DNA from: Balneolaceae bacterium UBA7797
GTDB taxonomy: Bacteria > Bacteroidota > Rhodothermia > Balneolales > Balneolaceae
Reading direction: 5' to 3'
Assembly (NCBI GenBank): GCA_002480645.1
Contig: DLCN01000006.1
Coordinates: 261,491-325,490 of the forward strand
DNA: 64,000 bases
Under the pieces are notes generated by a model that did not search any database, had not been told where the DNA came from, and was given only the letters and a program-made list of their open reading frames with translations. The position numbers and the translations under genes were made by a program. Position 1 is the stretch's first letter, and each line of letters begins with the position of its first letter. Of the stretch, positions 53,845 through 63,983 are shown piece after piece.

Positions 53845-56800
53845 ATGTTTAAAAAGCTACTCTCGATAGCTGTGCTATCGTTATTTGTTAGCGTTTCTGC
53901 GCTTGCGCAGAGCGGTTCTGTTACCGGAGTTGTAACAGACGCGACAAGTGGCGATCCAATGCCGGCTGTTACAGTTCAAATCGTTGAATTATCCATGGGT
54001 ACTGCTACTACTATTGATGGTGAGTATACCATCGATAAAGTTCCTGCCGGTACCTTCACTCTACGTGCATCATTCGTAGGGTACACTCCTTTCGAAACTC
54101 AAATAACCGTTGGTTCTGGCGAACTGGTTCTTGATATTTCACTCACAGAGGATGTAATTGGTCTGGAAGACGTTGTTGTAACAGCTTATGGTGTTGCTCG
54201 CGAAGAAAAATCTATTGGTTATGCCGTTCAGGACATTGAAGGCGGTGATGTTACCATGGTACAGGACGACAACATTGTTGGAGCCCTTTCCGGTAAGATC
54301 TCCGGTGTTCAGGTAATCGGTTCTGCCGGTGCCAACTTAGGTGGATCTGAAAAGATCCGTATTCGTGGTACTAATGGTCTTTCTGACGGTCAGCCTCTCT
54401 TTGTTGTTGATGGTACTCCAATCGACAACCGAAGCTTCTCCGGTTTCGCAGGTGGTCGTGACTACGGTAACCTTGCACAGGATTTAAACCTTCAGGATAT
54501 CGAAAACGTATCTGTACTTAAAGGTGCAGCTGCATCTGTACTGTACGGTAACCGTGCTGCAAACGGTGTAATTCTTATCACTACTAAAAAAGGAACACGC
54601 GGAAGTGCTGTACAGGTTGATTTTTCTAACTCAACTACTTTCGAAAGAGTATTCATTCTTCCGGAATATCAGAATGAATATGGTGGAGGTTATACTCAGA
54701 GTTTCCTAACTGCTACCGACCCTGAAGATGGTAATACTTATAATGTATTGAACTACGCAGCTGATGAGAGCTGGGGTCCAAGAATGGATGGTACCATGTA
54801 TCGCCCATGGTGGTCATGGTTCCACGATGATTTCACCGGTGACGGTGTTGATGATTATGGTACTGAGATCCCATTAACTGCAAATCCTGATAACGTTCGT
54901 AATTTCTACGAAACTGGTGTTGCTGTTAAAAACACTATTTCTATTAATGGTGGTGGCGATAATGCTGCATACAGAGTTTCTATCTCTAACTCTCAGGCAA
55001 AAGGTGTGGTTCCTAACTCAGCGTTAGATAAAACCTACCTGAACTTTAATGGTTCTCTATCACACAACGACAAATTCACTTCCGCGATCACATTCAATTA
55101 TGTGAACACCAAAGGTGACGGTCGTCCTGCTCAGGGTTACAGCCCGGCTGTAGGTAGTGTGGCTCAGTCATTTAACCAGTGGTTCCAGCGTCAGATCAAC
55201 ATGGACTACCTGAAGAACTACGAAACTCCGGACGGTATGGCTTCCTGGAACATCCGTTCTGCAACCAACACCCGTCCATTGTATTGGGACAGCCCTTATT
55301 TCACAGTTTATGAAAACTATGCGAATGATAACCGTGACCGTGTTTATGGTAACTACTCATTCACCTACAATGTAAATGCAAATGTTGACATCGTAGGTAA
55401 AGTTCACCTTGACCAATACTCATTTGTAACTCAGGACAGAATTGCTTCAGGCGGTCTTGAATTAGATGATTATACCATTCAGCAGCGTCAGAAAAGAGAA
55501 GTTAACTACGAAGCAATTGCTAACTTCAAGAAAGATATCGATCAGATCTCTATCAGCGGTTTTGCCGGTGGTAACATCCGACAGGATCGTTACAGCTCCG
55601 TGTACCAAAGTACAGAAGGTGGTTTAAGTACTCCTAACTACTTCAACATTGCTGCTTCTATCGACAGACCAAGCACTTCAAGTTATATTGAAGAGCGTGA
55701 CGTACGCAGCTTGTTCGGTAACATTACTTTAGGATATGCTGACCTTGTATATCTCGAGGCAAGTGCCCGTAATGACTGGTCATCAACTCTTCCAAAAGAC
55801 AACAACTCTTACCTGTACTATGCACTTTCTACCAGTTTAGTATTTACTGAGTTCAGCGCATTAAAAGATCAGGATCTGTTATCCTTTGGTAAGATCCGCG
55901 CTTCTATTGCACAGGTTGGTGATGATATTGCTCCTTATTCAATCAGTAGTGTGTACAATATCGGTACTGCTTATGGTTCTTACCCGGCTCAGTCTGTACC
56001 TAACGTACTGGTTAATCCAAATATCCTTCCTGCGATCAATACTGACTACGAAGTTGGTTTAGATCTGCGTTTCTTAGAAGGACGTTTAAGAATGGATGCT
56101 GCTTATTACATCTCAAAACGTAAAGATGAAATTCTTGACCTTACCGTTTCTGGTGCAAGTGGATACAGCACTGCATATATCAATGCCGGTGAATTCACTA
56201 CAACCGGTCTCGAAACTCAGTTCGGTATTTCTGCAGTAAGATCTCAGGATCTTAATGTTGATTTCACCATCAACTGGGCGAAAAGCTACTCTGTAATTGA
56301 CAAATTACACCCGGACTTAAAAGTTAAAGAGATCGAAGATGCATACTTCGGTGTTTCTCTTTACGCTGTTGAAGGCGAAGAATGGGGTCTTGCACAAGCA
56401 GAAGGTTATTACGGATACAACTACCATGAAAATGGTAAACCAATTATTGTTGATGGACATTATGATCTGGTCCTCAATAAAGAGTTAGGAAATATCCTTC
56501 CTGACTGGACTGGTGGTTTCAGAACTGATATCAACTACAAAAACTTCACTTTCGGAGCATTTATCGACTTCCAGAAAGGTGGACAGTTCTACTCTATCTC
56601 TAAAATGTTCAATAACTACTCAGGTTTAGGTATCGAAACTGTAGGTAACAATACTCTTGGAAACCCGGTTCGTGACCCTGTACTTGATTCAGGTGGAAAC
56701 GAAGTTCTTTATGTTGCTCTTGATCAGGCTGGTGCCGGATCCGGTGGAGAGCTTGTATCTGGTGTTGATGTGGATGGAAATCCTGTTCAGTATCTATATG

Positions 56801-57102
56801 ATGCAGTATCTCACCATGCTAACATGTTCTACAATAAAGAAGAATGGATGTTCGATGCTAGCTACGTAAAACTCCGCGAGATCAGCGTAAGCTATAATCT
56901 GCCACAGCGTATGTTATCTAACGTTCCTGTTCGCAGAGCAAGTGTTTCTGTAAGCATGAAAAATGCATTACTACTTTATGCAAGCACTGATGGTGTTGAT
57001 CCATCAATTATTCAGAATGGTACAACCGGCTTCTCTTTCTGGGAAGGTGGTGGACTGCCAGGTACTCGTTCACTTGGTTTCAGTGTAAACTTAAGCTTCT
57101 AA
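53845..57102 (+). CDS. SusC/RagA-type TonB-linked outer-membrane protein 1
   Basis: A 1085-residue TonB-dependent transporter. Signal peptide 1 to about 22 (ending ALAQ), an N-terminal carboxypeptidase-regulatory-like beta domain (about 25-105), a TonB box near LEDVVVTAYG (about 106-115), and a plug domain with KIRIRGTNGLSDGQPLFVVDG (about 170-190) and YGNRAANGVILITTKKG (about 228-244). The remainder is the beta barrel, ending in Phe. The SusD lipoprotein gene follows after 19 bases. Its ligand is unknown. Codon choice (GGT, AAC, CGT, TAC preferred) suggests high expression. Confidence 0.93.
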   Translation: MFKKLLSIAVLSLFVSVSALAQSGSVTGVVTDATSGDPMPAVTVQIVELSMGTATTIDGEYTIDKVPAGTFTLRASFVGYTPFETQITVGSGELVLDISLTEDVIGLEDVVVTAYGVAREEKSIGYAVQDIEGGDVTMVQDDNIVGALSGKISGVQVIGSAGANLGGSEKIRIRGTNGLSDGQPLFVVDGTPIDNRSFSGFAGGRDYGNLAQDLNLQDIENVSVLKGAAASVLYGNRAANGVILITTKKGTRGSAVQVDFSNSTTFERVFILPEYQNEYGGGYTQSFLTATDPEDGNTYNVLNYAADESWGPRMDGTMYRPWWSWFHDDFTGDGVDDYGTEIPLTANPDNVRNFYETGVAVKNTISINGGGDNAAYRVSISNSQAKGVVPNSALDKTYLNFNGSLSHNDKFTSAITFNYVNTKGDGRPAQGYSPAVGSVAQSFNQWFQRQINMDYLKNYETPDGMASWNIRSATNTRPLYWDSPYFTVYENYANDNRDRVYGNYSFTYNVNANVDIVGKVHLDQYSFVTQDRIASGGLELDDYTIQQRQKREVNYEAIANFKKDIDQISISGFAGGNIRQDRYSSVYQSTEGGLSTPNYFNIAASIDRPSTSSYIEERDVRSLFGNITLGYADLVYLEASARNDWSSTLPKDNNSYLYYALSTSLVFTEFSALKDQDLLSFGKIRASIAQVGDDIAPYSISSVYNIGTAYGSYPAQSVPNVLVNPNILPAINTDYEVGLDLRFLEGRLRMDAAYYISKRKDEILDLTVSGASGYSTAYINAGEFTTTGLETQFGISAVRSQDLNVDFTINWAKSYSVIDKLHPDLKVKEIEDAYFGVSLYAVEGEEWGLAQAEGYYGYNYHENGKPIIVDGHYDLVLNKELGNILPDWTGGFRTDINYKNFTFGAFIDFQKGGQFYSISKMFNNYSGLGIETVGNNTLGNPVRDPVLDSGGNEVLYVALDQAGAGSGGELVSGVDVDGNPVQYLYDAVSHHANMFYNKEEWMFDASYVKLREISVSYNLPQRMLSNVPVRRASVSVSMKNALLLYASTDGVDPSIIQNGTTGFSFWEGGGLPGTRSLGFSVNLSF

Positions 57103-57121
57103 AAGCTAGCAAAGCATTAAC

Positions 57122-58606
57122 ATGAAATTTTTTAAAGACAAAAAGAACATGAACTCATTTAAAAAACTTGGTGTAGTTTTTGTTGTTACCCTGCTGATGG
57201 TGAGTTGTAATGATTTCGGTTCCATCAATACCGATCCAAACAACCCTTCTGCAGTTAAAACAGAACTACTTTTAACCAACGCATTACGCTCTATCAGTGG
57301 TCCTTTGGCTGCTGTTGATCCTGTACTTTATGTACAGCATATGTCAGAAACCCAGTACAACGAGTCTTCTCGTTATCAGGGTGTTAACTACGACTTCAGT
57401 GGATACTATACCGGTCCTCTTCGTGACCTTGAGACCATTATTGAATTAAATACCAATGATGAGACCAAAGCCTCGGTTACAACAGGTGGTAGTAACAACA
57501 ATCAGATCGCTGTTGCACGTATCATGAAAGCTTATTTCTACCAGTTAATGACCGACAGATGGGGTTACTTACCTTACTCTGAGGCCTTAGAAGGTAGTGA
57601 TAACTTCACTCCGGCTTACGACAGTCAGGAATCGATCTATATGGATCTGATCACTGAATTGAAAGAAGCCGTTGATCAGATGGATAACGGTGGTGATGTT
57701 TCTGCCGGTGACTTCATCTTAGGTGGCGACATGGATCGTTGGGCTGAATTCGCAAATTCATTACGAGCACGCATCGCACTCAGAATGTCTGGCGTAAGTG
57801 GTATGGCTGCTACAGCTAAGGCTGAATTTGAAGATGCTATAAGCGATGGTGTTATCACAGCTGATGTTTGGTACCCATACCTATCTTCTTCAGATAACCA
57901 AAATCCATGGTATGCAAGATTTATCACCCGTACTGACTATGCCATCTCTGATGTATTAGCAGATACCCTGAAAGCCTTAGGTGATATGAGAGCAACTGCT
58001 TTTGCGGATCCTGCTCCTGACACAAGTAATGCCAATGGTAGTACAGAATTATTTGAGGTAATAGGGCTTGATTATGGACTGGAGAATCCAGGTGAAGTAA
58101 CAAACGATGAAGTTTCTTTCCCGGGACAAGCTTTAAGAGCTCAAAATGCACCATTAGCAATTATTACTGTTGCTGAAATGCAATTAGCTATGGCTGAAGC
58201 TGCTGAGAATGGCTGGACCACTCCCGGTACTGCTGCTACTCACTATGCAAATGGTATTGCAGCATCATGGGATCAGTGGGGCGTAACCGGAGACGGTACT
58301 GCTTTAACTGCTTACATGGCAAATCCTGAAGTTGTTTACGCAGGTGGCGCAGCCGGAATGGACCAGATCGCCTACGAGAAGTGGGTAGCTCTTTACGGTA
58401 ACGGATATGAAGCATGGTCAGAATGGAGACGTTTAGATCATCCGCAACTAACTCCACACCCATTCCCGTTAAATCAGTCAGGTGAAATTCCTGTTCGTCA
58501 TGGTTACCCAACCAGCGAAGCACAGTTAAATTCAGCCAGCTATGAAGCAGCTGTAAGTGCTCAGGGAACTGACGATACTACCACGAACCTGTGGTGGGAC
58601 AACTAA
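57122..58606 (+). CDS. SusD/RagB-type surface lipoprotein 1
   Basis: A 494-residue lipoprotein; lipobox MVSC gives Cys29. A second ATG at 57149 would shorten the signal to 20 residues and may be the true start. The helical, TPR-like SusD fold is suggested by VKTELLLTNALRSISG (about 42-57) and YLPYSEALEGSDNFTPAYDS (about 150-169), typical of the SusD-like family 2 (PF12771 type). The protein should cap the SusC1 barrel and bind the substrate. The gene is coupled to susC1 and ends with a strong terminator. No glycoside hydrolase is adjacent. Confidence 0.9.
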   Translation: MKFFKDKKNMNSFKKLGVVFVVTLLMVSCNDFGSINTDPNNPSAVKTELLLTNALRSISGPLAAVDPVLYVQHMSETQYNESSRYQGVNYDFSGYYTGPLRDLETIIELNTNDETKASVTTGGSNNNQIAVARIMKAYFYQLMTDRWGYLPYSEALEGSDNFTPAYDSQESIYMDLITELKEAVDQMDNGGDVSAGDFILGGDMDRWAEFANSLRARIALRMSGVSGMAATAKAEFEDAISDGVITADVWYPYLSSSDNQNPWYARFITRTDYAISDVLADTLKALGDMRATAFADPAPDTSNANGSTELFEVIGLDYGLENPGEVTNDEVSFPGQALRAQNAPLAIITVAEMQLAMAEAAENGWTTPGTAATHYANGIAASWDQWGVTGDGTALTAYMANPEVVYAGGAAGMDQIAYEKWVALYGNGYEAWSEWRRLDHPQLTPHPFPLNQSGEIPVRHGYPTSEAQLNSASYEAAVSAQGTDDTTTNLWWDN

Positions 58607-58632
58607 TTTGAATTGATCTCCATCAATTCTCT

Positions 58633-58668
58633 AAAAGCACACTTCAATTGAAGTGTGCTTTTTTTATT
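58633..58668 (+). terminator. Intrinsic terminator of the first susCD pair
   Basis: A perfect palindrome (58633-58662, AAAAGCACACTTC with its complement around AATT) followed by T-rich sequence to 58665. It lies 27 bases after the SusD1 stop and separates the two susCD units. Confidence 0.9.
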
Positions 58669-58809
58669 TATAGCAACTCTCCTCTCAAATTTTAACTTCC
58701 TAAGAAAAAGCAGATACTCTCTATCTATTGATTTTATTCAGGCCGTTTCATCAACTCTACTCCCATCCAAATAAAGAAACCGCTTTCATAAGCTCTTCAT
58801 ATTTAAATT

Positions 58810-58840
58810 AATTTAACTATGCGCCTCATAGAGTTAAATT
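58810..58840. promoter_or_regulatory. Interrupted palindrome in the susC2 leader
   Basis: AATTTAACTATG (58810-58821) pairs with CATAGAGTTAAATT (58827-58840) except for a 2-base bulge, around a 5-base spacer. It may be an operator or an mRNA hairpin about 200 bases before the susC2 start. Confidence 0.35.
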
Positions 58841-59039
58841 ATGAAGGAATTTATTTCAGTATTATTTAGGTTATTAGTATTATCTGCATTCATTAATTGT
58901 CTGACTTTATATAGTTGCCGATTAATCGGGGACTAAGTAGATTCTAAGTCAGCAAATGTCGGGTATGTCATTTTAATTATGAATGCGAATACCTTACATT
59001 AAAACTTTTTATTTAACCATTAATTAACACAGGTCATCT

Positions 59040-62000
59040 ATGTTTAAAAAGCTGCTCTCAATAGCTATGCTGTCGCTTTTCGTTGGCACATATGCATTTG
59101 CTCAAAGTGGGTCAGTTACAGGTGTTGTAACTGATGCAGTAACCGGTGATGCAATGCCAGCTGTAACCGTACAAATCGTTGAATTATCGATGGGTACAGC
59201 TACAGACATCGACGGTGAATACACTATTAACAACATTCCTGCGGGAACTTATACTCTCAAAGTTACTTTTGTGGGCTTCAAAGCTCATACCGAAGAAGTA
59301 ACTGTGGGTTCAGGTGAAGTCGTAGTGGATGTTGCCATTCAAGAAGATATCCTCGGTCTCGAAGAGGTCGTGGTAACTGGTGTGGGAACCGGTACTTCTA
59401 CTCAAAAACTTGGGTTCTCAGTATCAAAAGTAAGTAAAAAACAATTAAATGAGGTACCTGCCGCTGATGTTGGAACTGCACTTCGTTCTAAGGTTCCGGG
59501 CGTAACTATCGTGAAAGCTTCCGGTGACCCGTCTGCTGCTGCTCAGATCCGTTTAAGAGGTTCTACTTCTCTTGGTGATGATCAGTCTCCACTTATTATT
59601 GTGGATGGTGTGATCACTGACGGTAGCCTTGCTGATATTAACATGCAGGATGTTGAGTCTGTAGAGATTGTAAAAGGTGCCGCAGGTGCTTCTCTTTATG
59701 GTTCACTTGCTGGTAACGGCGTAATTCAGATCATCACAAAACGTGCTTCTCAATCTATCGATAAGCCTCGTGTAACTGTTCGTTCTGAGTATGGCTACTC
59801 AACCTTATTGCAAGACAACTATCCGATCGCTACTACTCATCCATGGGTAAACGATGCAGTTGTTGATGCTAATGGGTATGTAACTTCATGGCCTGGTTTC
59901 GGTACAGTAGATGCTGATGGTATCTATGACAATGAATACCCTGTATTCTATGATAACGGTGCCGCTATCTACACTGGTCAGCCATACAACTCTAATTATG
60001 TGAGTATCTCCAACTCTTCCGGAGATTTTAACTACCTCGCTTCTTTCGAAAATATGACTCAGAGTGGTGTTGTTGAAAATCTGGAGCAGTACAAGCGTAA
60101 CTCAGTTCGCTTTAATGCTGACTATTTATATGACGAAAAATTCAAGCTTTCTTTCAGTGGTAACTATGTAAACACAAGCTATCCTGAAGTTTCTGAGCAA
60201 GGTCAGGGATCAAACTTCTTCTTCTCTACTCTTGCTGCTCCTCCAATCCTGGATTTCACTCAAAAAAATCCTGATGGAAGTTATACAAACAACCCAACCG
60301 GTTGGGGCGTAATTGGTGATAACGTTCAGAACCCACTTTATGTGGCTGAGAACTTTCACAACACTACTGATCGTGATCGTTTCATCTTCGGTATCACTGC
60401 TGCTTACAACTTAACTGACTGGTTATCTGTAAATGCACGTCAGTCTCTGGATAAGAGATATGAAACCAATACACAGAACACTACTGTTGGTTACCAAACT
60501 CCAACTCCTTCTCAGTCCCTTAATAACGGGTATGAGTATCGTTGGACATTCAGTAACTCATATGCTATTACTGAATTATGGGCACAAGCCAACTGGCAAG
60601 TAGACAAATTAGGTATCCGTGTAATTGGTAAGTACCTCTACGAAGACAGAGAGTATGAAAGATATTCATTCTCTGGTTACAACTATTCTGTATCCGGTAT
60701 CCGTTCTTTCGATGCACTGGATCAGGCTACTTATTCTATCAGTAACTTCAGCTCAATTGAAAGAGCAGAAAACTTTATTCTTGATACTGAATTCGATTAC
60801 GATGACAAACTGATCTTAGGTATCATGGGTCGACGTGATGGTTCTTCTTCTTTCGGTGCTGATGAGCGTTACCAATTCTACTACCGTGGATCTATCGCTT
60901 ACCGTATCACTGAAGATGTTGAAATAGATAACATTCAGGAATTAAAAGTTCGTGCTTCTTACGGTACATCAGGACAGCGTCCTCCATTTGCTGCTCAGTA
61001 TGAAACTTATTCTGCCGGTAGTACAGTGATCGTACCTCGTAACTTAGGTAACTCTGAGATCAAGCCTTCAGTAGTTGCAGAAACTGAATTGGGGGTTGAT
61101 GTTGCTTTCCTGGATAAATTCAGCATGCAGGTTAACTACGCTACTACTACTGTAACCAACGATTATTTGTTAGTTCCACTTACCGGTATTTCTGCATTCA
61201 GTGCACAGTATCAGAACGTAGGTGAAATTCAGAGTAATGCATTTGAAGTTGCTTTCGAAGGTCGCTTAGTTAATACCCGTGACTTCCAGGCCGGTTTCAA
61301 TCTTACTTACGACATGAACAGCACTGAAGTAACTGATCTTGGCGGAACTCCTGCTTTCACAAGAGCTGCAGGTGGTGCGATCAACCTTTTCCGTTTCGAA
61401 GAAGGTGTAGAATACGGTGCCATGTACGGTTCTAAGCTTGCTACCTCTCTCAGCGACCTTACTGTGGTTGATGGTGTTGTTGCAAACATCGCCGGTGGAT
61501 ACACTGTGGATGATTTCAAGATCAACCAACTTGGTCATGTAATCCTTGCATCTGCTGAAGGAACTGTTGATGAGCGTCCGATCTACATGACTGATGAAGA
61601 CGGAAACGAAGAGATCTTAAATATTGGTAGTACCAACCCTGATTTCCAGATCGGTCTTTCAGGTGATATGACCTACAAAGGTTTCGGATTCTACATGGTT
61701 TGGGATATCTCTCAAGGCGGTGAAGTATACAACTACTCTCGTCAGTTATTATACAACCGTGACAGACATGGCGACCTGGAAACTTACACCAGAATGGGTA
61801 TCGACAGACAGTATGCAGTAGCTGCTGATGGTCTTTACAATGGTTCTGATGCCGTTTCTCACTTCGTTGAAGATGCTTCGTACATCAAACTGCGTGAATT
61901 ATCTCTTTCTTATACCATTGGTAATTCAATGTTAGGAAACCTTGGTAGCAGCATTCAGGACATCAAAGTATCTCTTGTAGGTAGAAACCTGTTAACTATC

Positions 62001-62123
62001 ACTGATTACTCAGGTTATGATCCGGAAGTAGCGTTAAGAACTAACTCAACCAACTTCCGTCTGGATGAGTACTCTTATCCAAACTTCAGTACGTTCAGTG
62101 CAGCTGTACAAGTTAGATTTTAA
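59040..62123 (+). CDS. SusC/RagA-type TonB-linked outer-membrane protein 2
   Basis: A 1027-residue paralogue of SusC1. Signal peptide 1 to about 22 (ending AFAQ) and the N-terminal regulatory-like domain (about 25-105) are close to identical in layout, with VTVQIVELSMGTAT shared at about 42-55. The TonB box is LEEVVVTGVG (about 106-115). The plug has QIRLRGSTSLGDDQSPLIIVDG-type sequence at about 165-186 (shorter than SusC1) and SLAGNGVIQIITKRA (about 222-236). The barrel ends VQVRF. After the N-terminal 115 residues the two proteins diverge, so their substrates probably differ. Followed after 22 bases by its own SusD. Codon choice suggests high expression. Confidence 0.93.
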   Translation: MFKKLLSIAMLSLFVGTYAFAQSGSVTGVVTDAVTGDAMPAVTVQIVELSMGTATDIDGEYTINNIPAGTYTLKVTFVGFKAHTEEVTVGSGEVVVDVAIQEDILGLEEVVVTGVGTGTSTQKLGFSVSKVSKKQLNEVPAADVGTALRSKVPGVTIVKASGDPSAAAQIRLRGSTSLGDDQSPLIIVDGVITDGSLADINMQDVESVEIVKGAAGASLYGSLAGNGVIQIITKRASQSIDKPRVTVRSEYGYSTLLQDNYPIATTHPWVNDAVVDANGYVTSWPGFGTVDADGIYDNEYPVFYDNGAAIYTGQPYNSNYVSISNSSGDFNYLASFENMTQSGVVENLEQYKRNSVRFNADYLYDEKFKLSFSGNYVNTSYPEVSEQGQGSNFFFSTLAAPPILDFTQKNPDGSYTNNPTGWGVIGDNVQNPLYVAENFHNTTDRDRFIFGITAAYNLTDWLSVNARQSLDKRYETNTQNTTVGYQTPTPSQSLNNGYEYRWTFSNSYAITELWAQANWQVDKLGIRVIGKYLYEDREYERYSFSGYNYSVSGIRSFDALDQATYSISNFSSIERAENFILDTEFDYDDKLILGIMGRRDGSSSFGADERYQFYYRGSIAYRITEDVEIDNIQELKVRASYGTSGQRPPFAAQYETYSAGSTVIVPRNLGNSEIKPSVVAETELGVDVAFLDKFSMQVNYATTTVTNDYLLVPLTGISAFSAQYQNVGEIQSNAFEVAFEGRLVNTRDFQAGFNLTYDMNSTEVTDLGGTPAFTRAAGGAINLFRFEEGVEYGAMYGSKLATSLSDLTVVDGVVANIAGGYTVDDFKINQLGHVILASAEGTVDERPIYMTDEDGNEEILNIGSTNPDFQIGLSGDMTYKGFGFYMVWDISQGGEVYNYSRQLLYNRDRHGDLETYTRMGIDRQYAVAADGLYNGSDAVSHFVEDASYIKLRELSLSYTIGNSMLGNLGSSIQDIKVSLVGRNLLTITDYSGYDPEVALRTNSTNFRLDEYSYPNFSTFSAAVQVRF

Positions 62124-62145
62124 TCACTAATCGAGTTATCTCATT

Positions 62146-63927
62146 ATGAAAACAACAAAAACTAAATTTCTTTCGACCCTACTATTAGCTTTCGCGGTAG
62201 TTATGGCGAGTTGTGCCGATCTTTCGGTACAAAATACGAATGAGCCGACCGCAGAATCTGTTCTGGGGGATCCGGCTAACACTCTGAAGTTGCTTTCAGG
62301 TGGTTATTACGACTTTAGTACTACCATCGTAACTTCCTGGGGTGTTGCAATGCATATGTTTACCGATCAGGCTACTTCAACTAACCTTTTCCGTAACTAT
62401 TGGAACTTCTCAGAAGAACCAAGATTGCAGTTAAATAACACCACTACGTATGGTGCAACCGCTACCTTCACTTCTTTCTTTGGTGGCTTTAACTCTTCTG
62501 TTGCTACTTCAAATATCTTTATCAAAAGTATCGAAGTAGATGGTAATTCTATATTAGATGGTGCTACAGATATCACTAATGACGTACTTGCTCAGGCATA
62601 CTTCTTACGAGGTCTTGCTCGAGGTTATCTGGGATTGATGTACGATCAGGGGTACCTCATCGATGAAAACTTCGATGCTGCTACCGACGAAGCTGAATTC
62701 GTACCATATACTACTATCATTGATGCTGCTGTTGCAGATCTTGATAAAGCGATCACCCTCGCTGATGCTTCATCTACTTTTACATTCAACGTAATGCCTA
62801 ATAGTGATGATGTATGGACTAAAGCTCAGTTCCTTGACATTGCGAATTCATTCGCTGCTAGAATTGCTGCCGGTAAAGCACGAACTGCTTCTGAAGCCGC
62901 AAGTTTAGACTGGGCTGCTATTAAAGCGTATGCCGATGCTGGTCTTGGCGGACCTAATGCACAGTCTACCCTGACTGACTTCAGCCCAAGCAACGTTGGT
63001 TCTTCCGGTGAATTCGCTAACTACTTAGCTGACTGGTTAAACTTCATCGTAACAGGTTCTCCTTATGACGATCCTGCTACTGCTGAAGATGACCGTGGTG
63101 CCGGTTACAATCCTGTTGATGTGAAACAAATTCACTTACTGGATCCGACCTACCCAACTGCTTACCCTGCAGATCAGGCTTCTGCTTCTGTAGCCGGTTT
63201 AGCACCTGCAACTTCAGATGATCCACGTTTGGCATACTTCCAGTACACGCCAAACCCAGGTTACCTGAACCCATCACGTAATGCTACCTTGTTCACCAAC
63301 TATTTTAGTTTCCGTAACTTTGCCGGAAACGACTGGTGGCCATCCATCTTCAAAGTGACTCTGATCACTGAAACTGAAGTTGATCTGTTACGTGCTGAAG
63401 CTCAGTTAATGTCTGGTAACGCTGCCGGTGCAGCTGCCACATTAAATGCTTCTTCTTCCGGTACCGAAGCAACGGCACTCAGCTGGGACCTCCCGGGTTA
63501 CTACTACGGTTACGTAGCAGAGAACAGCCTTGCAGGTGGACACACCATGACCGGTGCTGAATCAACTGCTGAATTCCAGTGGGCTCTTTTAAGAGAGTAT
63601 TCTGTGGAACTTGATCTACTTGGCGGAAGTGGTTTACAGTGGTTCTTTATGAGACGTCATGACCTGCTTCAAGCCGGTACTGCATTACACTATGCTGTTC
63701 CTGGTTCTGAGCTTGAAATTCTTGGACTAGAGAACTACACCTTCGGTGGTGCTGATGATGCAGGACAAGCTGGTACTGCAAGTGGTGCAAACACCTGGAC
63801 TGATCTTGCAAACAAAGCAGGATTAAAAGTACGTGCAAAAGTAGCTAATCCTGAGCATGTTGTTCCTGCTCAAATGGACAATGCTCCTGCTATTGATGCT
63901 CCAAAAAGTGAAGCGAAAAACTTCTAA
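62146..63927 (+). CDS. SusD/RagB-type surface lipoprotein 2
   Basis: A 593-residue lipoprotein: signal peptide with lipobox MASC, Cys23. DLSVQNTNEPTAESVLGDPA (25-44) is the classical SusD opening (N-x-N-P type) found in RagB/SusD proteins, and QAYFLRGLARGYLGLMYDQG (about 150-169) is the TPR-like helix pair. It is longer than SusD1 and of the classical rather than the family-2 type. It should form the cap for SusC2. The gene ends with an intrinsic terminator 24 bases downstream. Codon choice matches the other susCD genes. Confidence 0.9.
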   Translation: MKTTKTKFLSTLLLAFAVVMASCADLSVQNTNEPTAESVLGDPANTLKLLSGGYYDFSTTIVTSWGVAMHMFTDQATSTNLFRNYWNFSEEPRLQLNNTTTYGATATFTSFFGGFNSSVATSNIFIKSIEVDGNSILDGATDITNDVLAQAYFLRGLARGYLGLMYDQGYLIDENFDAATDEAEFVPYTTIIDAAVADLDKAITLADASSTFTFNVMPNSDDVWTKAQFLDIANSFAARIAAGKARTASEAASLDWAAIKAYADAGLGGPNAQSTLTDFSPSNVGSSGEFANYLADWLNFIVTGSPYDDPATAEDDRGAGYNPVDVKQIHLLDPTYPTAYPADQASASVAGLAPATSDDPRLAYFQYTPNPGYLNPSRNATLFTNYFSFRNFAGNDWWPSIFKVTLITETEVDLLRAEAQLMSGNAAGAAATLNASSSGTEATALSWDLPGYYYGYVAENSLAGGHTMTGAESTAEFQWALLREYSVELDLLGGSGLQWFFMRRHDLLQAGTALHYAVPGSELEILGLENYTFGGADDAGQAGTASGANTWTDLANKAGLKVRAKVANPEHVVPAQMDNAPAIDAPKSEAKNF

Positions 63928-63950
63928 GAGACAAAAACATCTCTGAATGT

Positions 63951-63983
63951 AAAAGGCCATCCCGTTGGGATGGCCTTTTTTTT
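63951..63983 (+). terminator. Intrinsic terminator of the second susCD pair
   Basis: A 12-bp perfect stem (AAAGGCCATCCC, 63952-63963, with its complement at 63967-63978) and a 3-base loop, followed by a run of T to 63983. It lies 24 bases after the SusD2 stop. Confidence 0.93.

Larger units (their letters stand above)
58607..59039. other. 433-base intergenic region upstream of the second susC
   Basis: The only gene-free stretch over 300 bases. It contains the SusD1 terminator (58633-58668), an interrupted palindrome (58810-58821 with 58827-58840), a 31-codon open frame at 58841-58936 (see findings), and the AGGTCATCT box before the susC2 ATG. The rest is AT-rich, with no further gene signal that I can support. 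A regulated promoter is expected here. Confidence 0.7.

Noticed and set aside
53845..63927. Polysaccharide-utilisation locus
   Set aside because: Two SusCD pairs are present but no glycan-degrading enzyme or sensor gene is visible in the window, so I do not call it one.
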